A stretch of 64,000 bases of DNA from Butyricimonas paravirosa (GTDB lineage Bacteria > Bacteroidota > Bacteroidia > Bacteroidales > Marinifilaceae): NCBI RefSeq assembly GCF_032878955.1, contig NZ_CP043839.1:2046001-2110000 (forward strand), in the 5' to 3' direction. The notes below the pieces were generated by a model. It was not told the DNA's origin, ran no database searches, and worked only from the letters and a program-made list of their open reading frames with translations. Below are positions 1 through 7,831 of this stretch, in pieces. Numbering within the stretch: the stretch's first letter is position 1; every line of letters begins with the position of its first letter. The translations under genes and the position numbers were made by a program.

Positions 1-1070
1 TGACGTGAGTAACGGTTTTCGTGGTCGTCGAGTATGTCATGGCGGTAAGGTCTTCGAACTTCGGGTCCCGCGTAGTCGTAACAACCATTTTTACCCGATG
101 TTACTGGGGGTGCTAAAAGACCAGGAAGAAGAGGCTCAAAAGCTAGTGAGTAGCCTTTATTGCAGCGGTTTAACCACGGAACAGGTGGGTAAAATTTACG
201 AGCAATTTTACGGCAAACATTACAGTAAAAGCCAGGTTAGCCGCTTGTTGAACACGGCCCGCGAGGATGTAAATGCCTGGCTAGGTCGTGAACTGGATAA
301 TCGTTACCCGATAATTTACATCGATGCCACCTATGTCCTCACCCGTCGTGATGATTCCGTTTCCAACGAGGCTTACTACACGGTTTTGGGGGTGAAAGAA
401 GACCGAACCCGCGAGGTGCTGGCCGTGGTGAATTTCCCCACGGAAAGTGCCACGAACTGGAAGGACGTGTTTGAAGACCTCAAGGAAAGAGGCGTGGCCG
501 TGATTGATCTCCTGGTGTGTGATGGATTGCCCGGTATTGAAAACGTGCTGGCAGAAACCTTTCCAAAAGCAGATTTACAATTATGTACCGTGCACCTGAA
601 GAGGAATATAGCTGGGAAAGTCAAGCCCAGGGACAAGAAACAGGTCATGGAAGAACTCAAGCAGGTTTGCGCTCCCGACCAGTGGGAGATCTCCCCGGAA
701 AAGGCTTTCGAAAAATTTAAAGAGTTTATTGCCAGGTGGCAGAAAAGTTATCCCGTTTTGAAAAGATATTGCCACGACAGGTACAGGTTCTATTTCACCT
801 ACTTCAAGTACGAGAGGGAAATCAGGGGGATGATTTACACCACAAACTGGATCGAAAGGCTGAACAGGGATTACAAGAGGGTCATCAACATGAGGGGCGC
901 CATGCCAAACCCCCAAGCCGTTATTCTCCTAATGGGAACGGTAGCCCAAAATGCAGATATTTATAAATATCCTATTTATAATTTTTTAGAATCAAGATTA
1001 TTTTATTGAACTATTTATAATTTTGCAGTCATGAGAAAAGAAGGAATTTACACACTTTTTGAAACACTAT
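1..1070 (+). mobile_element. Right part of an IS256-family insertion sequence
   Basis: The transposase is followed by about 60 non-coding bases. On the minus strand, reading inward from about 1070, they begin GATAGTGTTTCAAAAAGTG, which resembles the terminal inverted repeats of this family. The left end is outside the window, so neither the inverted repeat pair nor the target duplication can be checked. The right boundary is an estimate. Confidence 0.5.
2..1009 (+). CDS. IS256-family transposase, N-terminus outside the window
   Basis: This is a mutator/IS256-type DDE transposase that would cut and paste its own insertion sequence. The frame is open to the first bases of the window and only about 335 residues are visible, against roughly 400 for the family, so the N-terminus lies outside. 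The first catalytic Asp sits in PIIYIDATYV (about residue 107), the second in LLVCDGLPGIENV (about 170), followed by the usual LCTVHLKRN signature, and the Glu in TTNWIERLNRDYKRV (about 285). The coding region ends about 60 bp before the likely right end of the element. Nothing visible suggests it is broken apart from the window edge. Confidence 0.9.
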   Translation, partial: DVSNGFRGRRVCHGGKVFELRVPRSRNNHFYPMLLGVLKDQEEEAQKLVSSLYCSGLTTEQVGKIYEQFYGKHYSKSQVSRLLNTAREDVNAWLGRELDNRYPIIYIDATYVLTRRDDSVSNEAYYTVLGVKEDRTREVLAVVNFPTESATNWKDVFEDLKERGVAVIDLLVCDGLPGIENVLAETFPKADLQLCTVHLKRNIAGKVKPRDKKQVMEELKQVCAPDQWEISPEKAFEKFKEFIARWQKSYPVLKRYCHDRYRFYFTYFKYEREIRGMIYTTNWIERLNRDYKRVINMRGAMPNPQAVILLMGTVAQNADIYKYPIYNFLESRLFY

Positions 1071-1203
1071 CGTAACTTAAAAGTAACCCCGGCATTTTTT
1101 GCTAGAATGAGGTTACTCTTTGGCAAAAAGCTGTCATGAATTGGCAATCATAATTATCTCATAAACAATTTTTTATAAGTATTTTCAGCTAAATTATTTT
1201 GTT

Positions 1204-2307
1204 ATGAGAGAAACTTTCAGCATCCTATTTTACCTCAAAAATTACAAGAAAGAAATGAGTGTAAAACTCATTTATTGTCGTATTTCCATCAACGGTTCGA
1301 AAGCACCTTTTTCCACGCAATTAAAAATAAATCCCAATCTCTGGGATCAAGCTACAAACCGTGCTAAAGGCAAATCAAAATCTAGCATCGAAATCAACAA
1401 CGTGCTTTCAAAGCTAGAAACGAGAATTAACGACGCCTACAAAACGATCAAAGAGAGGCGATCACGATTTGACGCGTTCTACCTTCGGGATTACATTCAC
1501 GGGAAAATCCAAAACAAAGAGAATGTTTCCATCCTGACATATTTTGAACAATTCCTGAAAGAGCAAAATGAAAGAGTCAATATCGGCGATTTATCCGACG
1601 AAACCTTCAAACGCTATGAATTAACTCGCGATCGGTTAAAAGATTACATGAAAGAAAAGTACGAGCGAGACGATATGTATCTGGATGAAATAAATATCTC
1701 ATTTGCCCGAAGATTCAACTTGTTTATACGCGGCAAATATGAATGTGGGAATAATACCGCGCAGAAATACGTGCAAAAATTAAAAACCGTTGTGACTGAC
1801 GCGTGGGGAAATGGTTATCTTGTCGCGGACAAACTCGTTCGTCATAAACTTAAACACGACAAACACGACCCTACCTGCCTCACGTGGAATGAACTGAAAC
1901 GGATCATGCAAAAAAAATTCTATCATGCCCGCTTGGAGAGGATTAGAGATTTTTTCGTGTTCGCTTGTTTCACCGGATTATCCTATGGAGATTTAAAGTC
2001 GCTCACGACTGAGGATTTTGAACTAAAAAATGACGAGAACGACTGGATCGACAAAGACCGGGGAAAAACATGCGTGAACGCGCAAATTTTATTTAGTGCC
2101 ATCCCTCACTTGATTGTCGAGAAATACAAGAACGAGCGTCGGGGGAACGAGTTATTACCCATACGTAGCTGCCAGAAAACAAACGCGTATTTGAAAGAGA
2201 TCGCCGTTTTATGTGGTATAAATAAAAATCTCACGTCACACGTGGCAAGCCATAGTGTATTTTCTTTTTTCTTAAAAATCAATAGCTTACAAAATATCCC
2301 AGTTTGA
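1204..2307 (+). pseudogene. Tyrosine recombinase, N-terminal part, interrupted by the 22 kb element
   Basis: This is a Bacteroidetes-type tyrosine recombinase with an N-terminal arm-binding domain (about residues 1-90), a SAM-like core-binding domain (about 105-205) and the first half of the catalytic domain. The box around residues 258-266 reads CFTGLSYGDL, where classical enzymes have Arg after TGL, as in IntDOT. The genuine sequence stops after LTSHVA (codon ending at 2247). The following codons, SHSVFSFFLKINS and on, are element DNA read by chance to a stop at 2305-2307. The missing end (RHTFATTV..., with the HxxR arginine, the GH box and the Tyr) resumes at 24542. Joined, the two parts give about 413 residues, normal for the family. 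As it stands the protein has no catalytic Arg-His-Tyr set. Confidence 0.9.
2246..2254 (+). other. Left attachment-site junction (attL) of the integrated element
   Basis: The recombinase reading frame leaves its expected course here. The junction reads CAAGCCATA and the right junction at 24540-24548 reads CACGACATA. They agree at 7 of 9 positions. A conserved CA followed by a 7-bp segment with mismatches fits the IntDOT mode, in which the 7-bp overlap need not be identical. The exact crossover point is inferred. Confidence 0.6.
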
Positions 2308-2490
2308 CAGGTAACGATTTAGAAACCAGCGAAAATCTGTATTCCACTTCGTTTTGCAGTAATTCAAAAGAACGCCTTTTAGCATTACAAAGATAGGCAT
2401 TATAATTGGATTATAATAGGTTTTAGCCTACAAAAAGTGAATTCCATATATTTTTATTGCTCAATTACTGCTAACTTCACTAAAAATGAG

Positions 2491-2498
2491 TAATTTTG
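2491..2498 (+). promoter_or_regulatory. Bacteroidetes -7 box upstream of the ParB-like gene
   Basis: TAATTTTG matches the TAnnTTTG consensus. Its last base is 13 bp before the ATG at 2512, which implies a very short leader. No convincing -33 TTTG was seen at the right distance. Confidence 0.4.
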
Positions 2499-2511
2499 TA
2501 CTTTAATAAGT

Positions 2512-3909
2512 ATGAGTGTTACCATGGTTGTAAAAACAATAAAATTGACATCACTATTTGTCAATACTGAAAATTATAGATTTGAGCCTCTGTCTTCACA
2601 AAAGGAAGCGATAGACAAGATGGTAGAGGACCAAGGGGATAAATTATATTCTCTTGTAGACGATATTGTAACTAATGGTCTTAGTCCAGTCGATTTAATC
2701 ATTGTAACGCCTAACGAAGATAACAACAAATATATAGTACTCGAAGGTAATAGGAGAATAACATCATTAAAATTATTAAACAATCCAACATTAATTGATG
2801 ACAAGTACATTTCTTTAAGGAAAAAATTTCAGAAATTGCAAAAAGAAAATCCTAATGCTATTTCTGAATTGAAGAATATTGCTTGCGCTGTTTTTGAAAA
2901 CCCAACGGAAGCTGATATTTGGATAAAACGTAAACACTCGGGAGAGCTGAATGGTATCGGTACAGTTACTTGGAATGCTCAACAAAAGCAAAGATTCGAG
3001 GAGAAGACAGAAGGAAAATCATCGATTCCATTGCAAATTATCACTTTATTGAAATCACAAGATAATGTTTCTGATACGATTAAGGATTCGTTATCCAAAC
3101 TAAATATTACCAACCTGCAACGTTTGATGTCAGACCCTTATGTTAGAGAACACCTTGGTTTGGGAATTAACAATGGAACTTTAGTTTCAAAGGTTGAAGT
3201 GTCAGAAGTCGTCAAGGGGCTTATAAAAGTTGTTACGGATATTCTTAATCCAGAATTCAAAGTTTCAGAAATCTATAATAGAGAAAAAAGGAAGCAATAT
3301 ATTGACAATTTTGACACGAACCAAAAGCCAGACCTATCTAATGAAGCGTCTGAACAATGGAGTGTTCAAGATATTGTAGACAATAAAGGGCAGGTATTAA
3401 TAAATAGTGAACGCAGAGAAATAAAAAAGGCTAATAATCAGAAAGCTAGAAACAGAGCTGGCTTAGTGCCCAAGACTTTGATTTTGCATATCAACAACCC
3501 CAAAATCAATAAAATTTTTGAGGAGTTAAAACATATCCAAGTTAAAACATGTCCTAATGCATCTTCTGTACTGCTGAGAGTGTTTTTAGAATTGTCAGTT
3601 GATGCTTATTTGGAAAGATATGATTTGGTAAAAAACAATGCTATAACTGCGTGTTCTTCCAAAGAGGATTTGAACGGGAAAGTTTGTAAAGTATTAAATC
3701 ATATGACCCAATTAGGAACAATGAGTAATGATTTATCTAAAGGTATAAGGTCTGAAATAAATGATAAAAATTCAGTCCTATCCATTGAATCCTTGAATGC
3801 ATATGTTCATAATGAGTTTTTCTATCCTAAAGCAGACAATTTGATTATAGGATGGGACAACATAGAAAGTTTTTTTATCCAATTATGGGAATCTATAAAT
3901 AAAGAATGA
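2512..3909 (+). CDS. ParB/Srx-fold domain protein of unknown function
   Basis: This 465-residue protein has a ParB-like N-terminal domain: IIVTPNEDNNKYIVLEGNRR followed by ITSLKLL at about residues 63-90 is the nucleotide/DNA-binding signature box seen in ParB and DndB-like proteins. The remaining 370 residues are not recognised. They are rich in Lys, Asn and Glu, and a basic stretch REIKKANNQKARNRAG lies near residue 305. No membrane segment or signal peptide is visible. The gene opens an operon: its stop is four bases before the ATG of the adenine methylase, whose own end overlaps an AAA ATPase. That context suggests DNA recognition or cleavage in a phage-defence or restriction-like system, but the sequence does not show the function. 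An alternative start is the ATG at 2524. Confidence 0.7.
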   Translation: MSVTMVVKTIKLTSLFVNTENYRFEPLSSQKEAIDKMVEDQGDKLYSLVDDIVTNGLSPVDLIIVTPNEDNNKYIVLEGNRRITSLKLLNNPTLIDDKYISLRKKFQKLQKENPNAISELKNIACAVFENPTEADIWIKRKHSGELNGIGTVTWNAQQKQRFEEKTEGKSSIPLQIITLLKSQDNVSDTIKDSLSKLNITNLQRLMSDPYVREHLGLGINNGTLVSKVEVSEVVKGLIKVVTDILNPEFKVSEIYNREKRKQYIDNFDTNQKPDLSNEASEQWSVQDIVDNKGQVLINSERREIKKANNQKARNRAGLVPKTLILHINNPKINKIFEELKHIQVKTCPNASSVLLRVFLELSVDAYLERYDLVKNNAITACSSKEDLNGKVCKVLNHMTQLGTMSNDLSKGIRSEINDKNSVLSIESLNAYVHNEFFYPKADNLIIGWDNIESFFIQLWESINKE

Positions 3910-3913
3910 CATT

Positions 3914-4780
3914 ATGGAGTTTTTATCACCTTTAAGATATCCCGGTGGAAAGGCAAAAGTCGCTGATTTCGTACAGTGTTTAATCAAAGAAAATGCATTG
4001 CTTGATGGTACTTATGTTGAGCCATATGTAGGAGGTGGTTCTGTTGCTTTATCCTTGCTCTTTAATGAATATGTTAGTGATATATATATAAACGATAAAG
4101 ACATATCTATTTATGCCTTTTGGTATAGTGTTCTTAATAACACGGATGCTCTTTGCCAATTAATTAAGGATACTCCCATAAATGTCGAAACATGGTTTAA
4201 GCAAAAAGAGTTTCAGCAGAATAAAGAAAATAGAAATGTTGATTTATTAAATTTAGGGTTTTCCACTTTCTTCCTAAATAGAACAAATCGTTCAGGAATT
4301 TTAAAAGCTGGAATCATAGGTGGATACGACCAAACTGGAAATTACAAGATTGATGCGAGGTTTAACAAAGAAGATTTGATAAAAAGGATTCAACGTATAG
4401 CAGACTACGCGGAGAGAATTCATCTAACAAATGACGATGCTGTTACTTTAGTGCAACGATTAAAAGATGAATTACCTTACAATACTCTATTATATTTAGA
4501 CCCGCCATACTATATAAAAGGAAAAGGGCTTTATCTGAACTACTATAATGACACAGACCATCAAAACATCGCAAATGCTATAGGTGCAATAGTAAATTGT
4601 AAGTGGATTGTCTCTTATGATAATGTGCCATTCATAACCAACCTATATTCAAAATATAGGCAACAATGTTTTGAATTGAATTATAGTGCGAGTAACTCAG
4701 GAAAAGGTGAAGAAATAATGATATTTTGTGACGATATAGTTATTCCCAAACACAAATTATTTAATCATTCAACAAAGTGA
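3914..4780 (+). CDS. DNA adenine methylase, D12/Dam class
   Basis: This is an N6-adenine DNA methyltransferase of the Dam/D12 type, 288 residues, a normal length. It starts with the family signature SPLRYPGGKAKVADFV (residues 5-20). The SAM-binding motif I follows as YVEPYVGGGSVALSLL (about 34-49), and the catalytic motif IV DPPY lies in LLYLDPPYYIKGKGLYL (about 193-209). It transfers methyl from S-adenosylmethionine to adenine in a target sequence that cannot be read from the protein. Its TGA stop overlaps the GTG start of the ATPase (GTGA at 4777-4780), so the two are probably translationally coupled. In this cassette it could protect self DNA or mark it for the neighbouring ATPase/nuclease; that is inference. 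Confidence 0.92.
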   Translation: MEFLSPLRYPGGKAKVADFVQCLIKENALLDGTYVEPYVGGGSVALSLLFNEYVSDIYINDKDISIYAFWYSVLNNTDALCQLIKDTPINVETWFKQKEFQQNKENRNVDLLNLGFSTFFLNRTNRSGILKAGIIGGYDQTGNYKIDARFNKEDLIKRIQRIADYAERIHLTNDDAVTLVQRLKDELPYNTLLYLDPPYYIKGKGLYLNYYNDTDHQNIANAIGAIVNCKWIVSYDNVPFITNLYSKYRQQCFELNYSASNSGKGEEIMIFCDDIVIPKHKLFNHSTK

Positions 4781-5667
4781 AAATAACTCACATTCATATC
4801 GAAAGGTTTCGAGGCTTCCAAAATGAAGACTTTGAAGTAGGCTCTCAATTAACAGCAATTGCAGGACAAAACGGAACTCAAAAGTCAACATTACTGGGTA
4901 TTGTAACACAAACCTTCACTCTTAAGCCTGAGGATCCAATGAGAGCGGAAAAACCTTTGTGTGGTGGTAGCTATATTTCTGCATTCAAAGATAAGTTTAG
5001 ATTATCGCCCATTTTTGATAGACCTAAAGGTCATGAATGGACCATTTCTTTTGATATAGGAGTAGATGACTTTACTGTCGAAAGCATCAAACGTACTGGA
5101 GACCCTAATGTGCGATTTTGGAAGAAAGGAGCAAGGCAAGAAGGGGATGGATATATCTCCTTTCCCACAATCTTTTTAAGTTTAAAGCGGTTAGTTCCTA
5201 TGGCAGAGGAGGCCAAGATTATAACTGATGACACATTATTAACTCCAGAGGAACTAAGTGAGTTTAAACAATTACACAATAAAATTCTAATAGTACAAAC
5301 TCCCATTTCTTCTGCAACAACAATAACCTCAAAAAATAAGCAATCTATAGGCGTATCCACTGAATTATACGATTGGAATCAAAACTCTATGGGACAAGAT
5401 AATCTGGGCAAAATTATCTTGGCATTATTTTCTTTTAAAAGATTGCATGACAAATATCCCCAACAATATAAAGGTGGAATTCTTGCCATTGATGAGATGG
5501 ATGCTACAATGTATCCAGCGTCTCAAGTTGAGCTATTAAAGATTTTGCGCAAATATGCGTCTAAACTTAATTTGCAAATTTTATTTACTACTCATTCAAT
5601 GTCTCTTCTTAAGGTTATGGACGATTTAGTTCAAGAAGTAAGTAAACAAGAAGAAACAGCTAAGTAG
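4777..5667 (+). CDS. AAA/ABC-type ATPase, N-terminal half of an OLD-like protein (ends at an amber codon)
   Basis: This is an SMC/ABC-like ATPase of the OLD/RecF superfamily. It begins MKITHIHIERFRGFQNEDF. The P-loop is AGQNGTQKSTLLGIV (about residues 28-42), where the usual GxxGxGKS has Gln instead of the last Gly before Lys. The signature region is around NSMGQDNLGKIILALFSF, Walker B is GILAIDEMDATMYP (about 233-246), and the H-loop is QILFTTHSMSLL (about 263-274). The start is GTG, coupled to the methylase. The frame ends at TAG (5665-5667), but the same frame continues for 225 codons into a TOPRIM-like domain, exactly where OLD-type proteins carry theirs. The stop is therefore probably a recent nonsense change, for example CAG to TAG, or a programmed stop. 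Confidence 0.85.
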   Translation: MKITHIHIERFRGFQNEDFEVGSQLTAIAGQNGTQKSTLLGIVTQTFTLKPEDPMRAEKPLCGGSYISAFKDKFRLSPIFDRPKGHEWTISFDIGVDDFTVESIKRTGDPNVRFWKKGARQEGDGYISFPTIFLSLKRLVPMAEEAKIITDDTLLTPEELSEFKQLHNKILIVQTPISSATTITSKNKQSIGVSTELYDWNQNSMGQDNLGKIILALFSFKRLHDKYPQQYKGGILAIDEMDATMYPASQVELLKILRKYASKLNLQILFTTHSMSLLKVMDDLVQEVSKQEETAK

Positions 5668-6342
5668 GTAAAGATTCTTTATCTAAAGAAAGTCGATGAC
5701 AAGATAACAATCAAACAAAATGTAGATTTTAAAGGTATTAAATTGGATTTGAATGTTGTTGCAGAAGGAAAAAAACGTAAGAAAAACAAAATTACTGTAT
5801 ATACAGAGGATAATGAAAATATATTATTCGTTAAAGCTATTTTAAAGACTAAAGCATCTATATTAGATTTTGTAGATGTAACTCTGCCGTGTTCAACCTT
5901 AACTGAACTTGTAAATAAAAACATACCTGCATTTAAACACCCATATTCTATCATCATATTGGATGGAGATGTTAGGATGAATAGGGCGTATCTTAAGAAA
6001 ATAAAAAATGCAGATAACATTTTAATATTGCCAGGGAACAACTCTCCTGAAAGACTGCTGGCATCCTATTTGTATAATCTCTCTGATGCAGATCCATTAT
6101 GGGGCAATATAGCAAATGGATATACCAAACAATTATGTTTCCGAGACTATACTATGGAACAAATAAATGCAGGAGGTGAGTTGGGGCGTCAAGATGCAAA
6201 AAAATGGTTTAATGGTCAGTTGGAATATTGGGGACGAAATGGTAATAAGGTTTTTAATCCCTTTTTACGTTCGATTCCTATCGAAGTACAAGAGTTTAAA
6301 AGAAATTTTGAAAATATGATAAAACGGTATATTTATGACTAA
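5668..6342 (+). CDS. TOPRIM-like C-terminal half of the OLD-like ATPase, same frame after an amber codon
   Basis: The frame continues directly from the ATPase after TAG at 5665-5667 with VKILYLKKVDDKITIKQN, a typical linker between the ATPase and nuclease domains. A TOPRIM-like core follows: a Glu-bearing strand in KITVYTEDNENILFVKAIL, then the acidic IIILDGDVRMN, then NILILPGNNSPERLLASYL. This is the arrangement seen in OLD-family and related anti-phage nucleases. No ATG lies near the start. The best independent start is TTG at 5743 (199 residues), without a clear ribosome binding site. Either the domain is made by read-through or weak re-initiation, or the system is inactivated. The end of the cassette is at 6342, and the next gene runs in the opposite direction. 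Confidence 0.7.
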   Translation, partial: VKILYLKKVDDKITIKQNVDFKGIKLDLNVVAEGKKRKKNKITVYTEDNENILFVKAILKTKASILDFVDVTLPCSTLTELVNKNIPAFKHPYSIIILDGDVRMNRAYLKKIKNADNILILPGNNSPERLLASYLYNLSDADPLWGNIANGYTKQLCFRDYTMEQINAGGELGRQDAKKWFNGQLEYWGRNGNKVFNPFLRSIPIEVQEFKRNFENMIKRYIYD

Positions 6343-6508
6343 ACTTCCGGTGACCACAATAAAGGAGCTTAAATGCCGAAAGTATTCTTTGGGTTCTTGG
6401 TCGATATATAATCAGAATCAGACTTTCTCTTTCATTAACCGAATAAGATACTGTTTCTTTTAGAGCTTTTGCTCAGGCACACTCAGTGAAACAGTGTCTG
6501 ATTATCAG

Positions 6509-7831
6509 TTATGATTGCTTGAATTTATATTTAAGTCCATACTCTTCAAGTTTACTGTATAGTGTAGCTCTGCTTATTCCCAACAGTTCGGCGGCGGCAC
6601 TCCGGTTGCCGTTTGTCTGCTTTAACGCACGCATTATCCGCTCCTTATCCTCCGCATCATTGCGCAGGGCGAAGCTGACAGGTGAGGTCGGTTTCGTCAC
6701 GGCAAGTTCAAGATGCTCTTTCGTGACCACACCTTCCTGAGCCTGCAACACGGCTCCCATGATTTTCTGCCGAAGCTCCCGCACGTTGCCCGGCCATGCG
6801 TGGGTCAGCAACGCTTTACGGGCTTCGGAACTGAAACCGCTCACATTGCACTCCAGTTCCTTGTTGGCTATCTCGCGGAAGAACTCCGCCAACGGCATGA
6901 TGTCCTCCTGACAGTCACGCAAGGGCGGCACGGTTATCACGAAGTCTTGCAGACGGTAGAGTAAATCCTGCCGGAAACGCTTTTCGCTCACTGCCGCCTC
7001 CAGATCCTCGTTGGTGGCGGCGATGATGCGGACGTTGAAACTCTTGTCCGATTTGTCACCGACCGGGCGATACCGCCTCTCCTGTATGGCACGGAGCAAC
7101 ATCTGCTGGGTCTCCAACGCAAGGTTGCCCACCTCGTCAAGAAACAGCGTGCCTCCTTCCGCCTCATGGAAATATCCTTTCTTGGTGCTGTCCGCACCCG
7201 TGAACGCGCCTTTGACGTGTCCGAAGAAAGCCGACGGCGCAAGTTCTCTGGATAGCGAACCGCAGTCCACCGCCACGAAGGGCTTGCCAGCCCGTTTGCT
7301 CTTGTCGTGCAGATGGTGGGCGATATGCTCCTTGCCTGTGCCGTTCTCTCCGAATATCATCACGCTCATGTCGGTGACGGCTACCAACTTTATCCTGTGC
7401 ATGATTTTCTGAAAGGCGGAACCTTCACGGGCGAAAACGGGCATCCGGCTGTGTCTCGACTGACGCTCTTTCTGTATGGAGCGGATAAGGGGGACGAGTT
7501 TGTCCTCTATCAGTTTCTTCGGAATATAGTCTATCGAACCGAGTTTCATGCTTTCGACTGCCGTATGCACTTCGGCGTAGTCGGTCATTATGATGAACGG
7601 CTGCATCTTTCCCTCCTTGCGCATCCAGCGCAGCAGGTCTATTCCGTTGCCATCGTTTAGGCGCAGGTCAGAAACTACTATATCATCATCCGTTGCCTGT
7701 TGCAGATGTTTCTTCGCTGTTGACAGGTGGTAAGCCTTCACGGTACTGTATCCCTCCCGTGCCAGCAGATTGCAGACATATTCGCAATACACGATGTTAT
7801 CCTCCACCACGATTATTCTTGTCTTATCCAT
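6509..7831 (-). CDS. rteB: Sigma-54-dependent response regulator, RteB-like
   Basis: This 440-residue NtrC-type activator has a receiver domain (about residues 1-120, phospho-acceptor Asp in IVVSDLRLNDGNGIDLL), a sigma-54 AAA+ domain with Walker A GENGTGKEHIA, the sigma-54 contact loop GAFTGA and Walker B GGTLFLDEVG, and a C-terminal Fis helix-turn-helix (NRSAAAELLGISRATLYSKL). It overlaps the end of the sensor kinase gene by 8 bp. In CTnDOT, RteA and RteB form a tetracycline-responsive pair that activates rteC and leads to excision and transfer. Here the pair follows an RND efflux operon instead of tetQ, and no rteC is next to it. The sequence does not show which signal it answers. Confidence 0.88.
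   Translation of the reverse strand: MDKTRIIVVEDNIVYCEYVCNLLAREGYSTVKAYHLSTAKKHLQQATDDDIVVSDLRLNDGNGIDLLRWMRKEGKMQPFIIMTDYAEVHTAVESMKLGSIDYIPKKLIEDKLVPLIRSIQKERQSRHSRMPVFAREGSAFQKIMHRIKLVAVTDMSVMIFGENGTGKEHIAHHLHDKSKRAGKPFVAVDCGSLSRELAPSAFFGHVKGAFTGADSTKKGYFHEAEGGTLFLDEVGNLALETQQMLLRAIQERRYRPVGDKSDKSFNVRIIAATNEDLEAAVSEKRFRQDLLYRLQDFVITVPPLRDCQEDIMPLAEFFREIANKELECNVSGFSSEARKALLTHAWPGNVRELRQKIMGAVLQAQEGVVTKEHLELAVTKPTSPVSFALRNDAEDKERIMRALKQTNGNRSAAAELLGISRATLYSKLEEYGLKYKFKQS

Noticed and set aside
6343..6508. rteC expected after rteB
   Set aside because: The 166-bp gap has no RteC-like frame; only a weak inverted repeat near the end of rteB is present.
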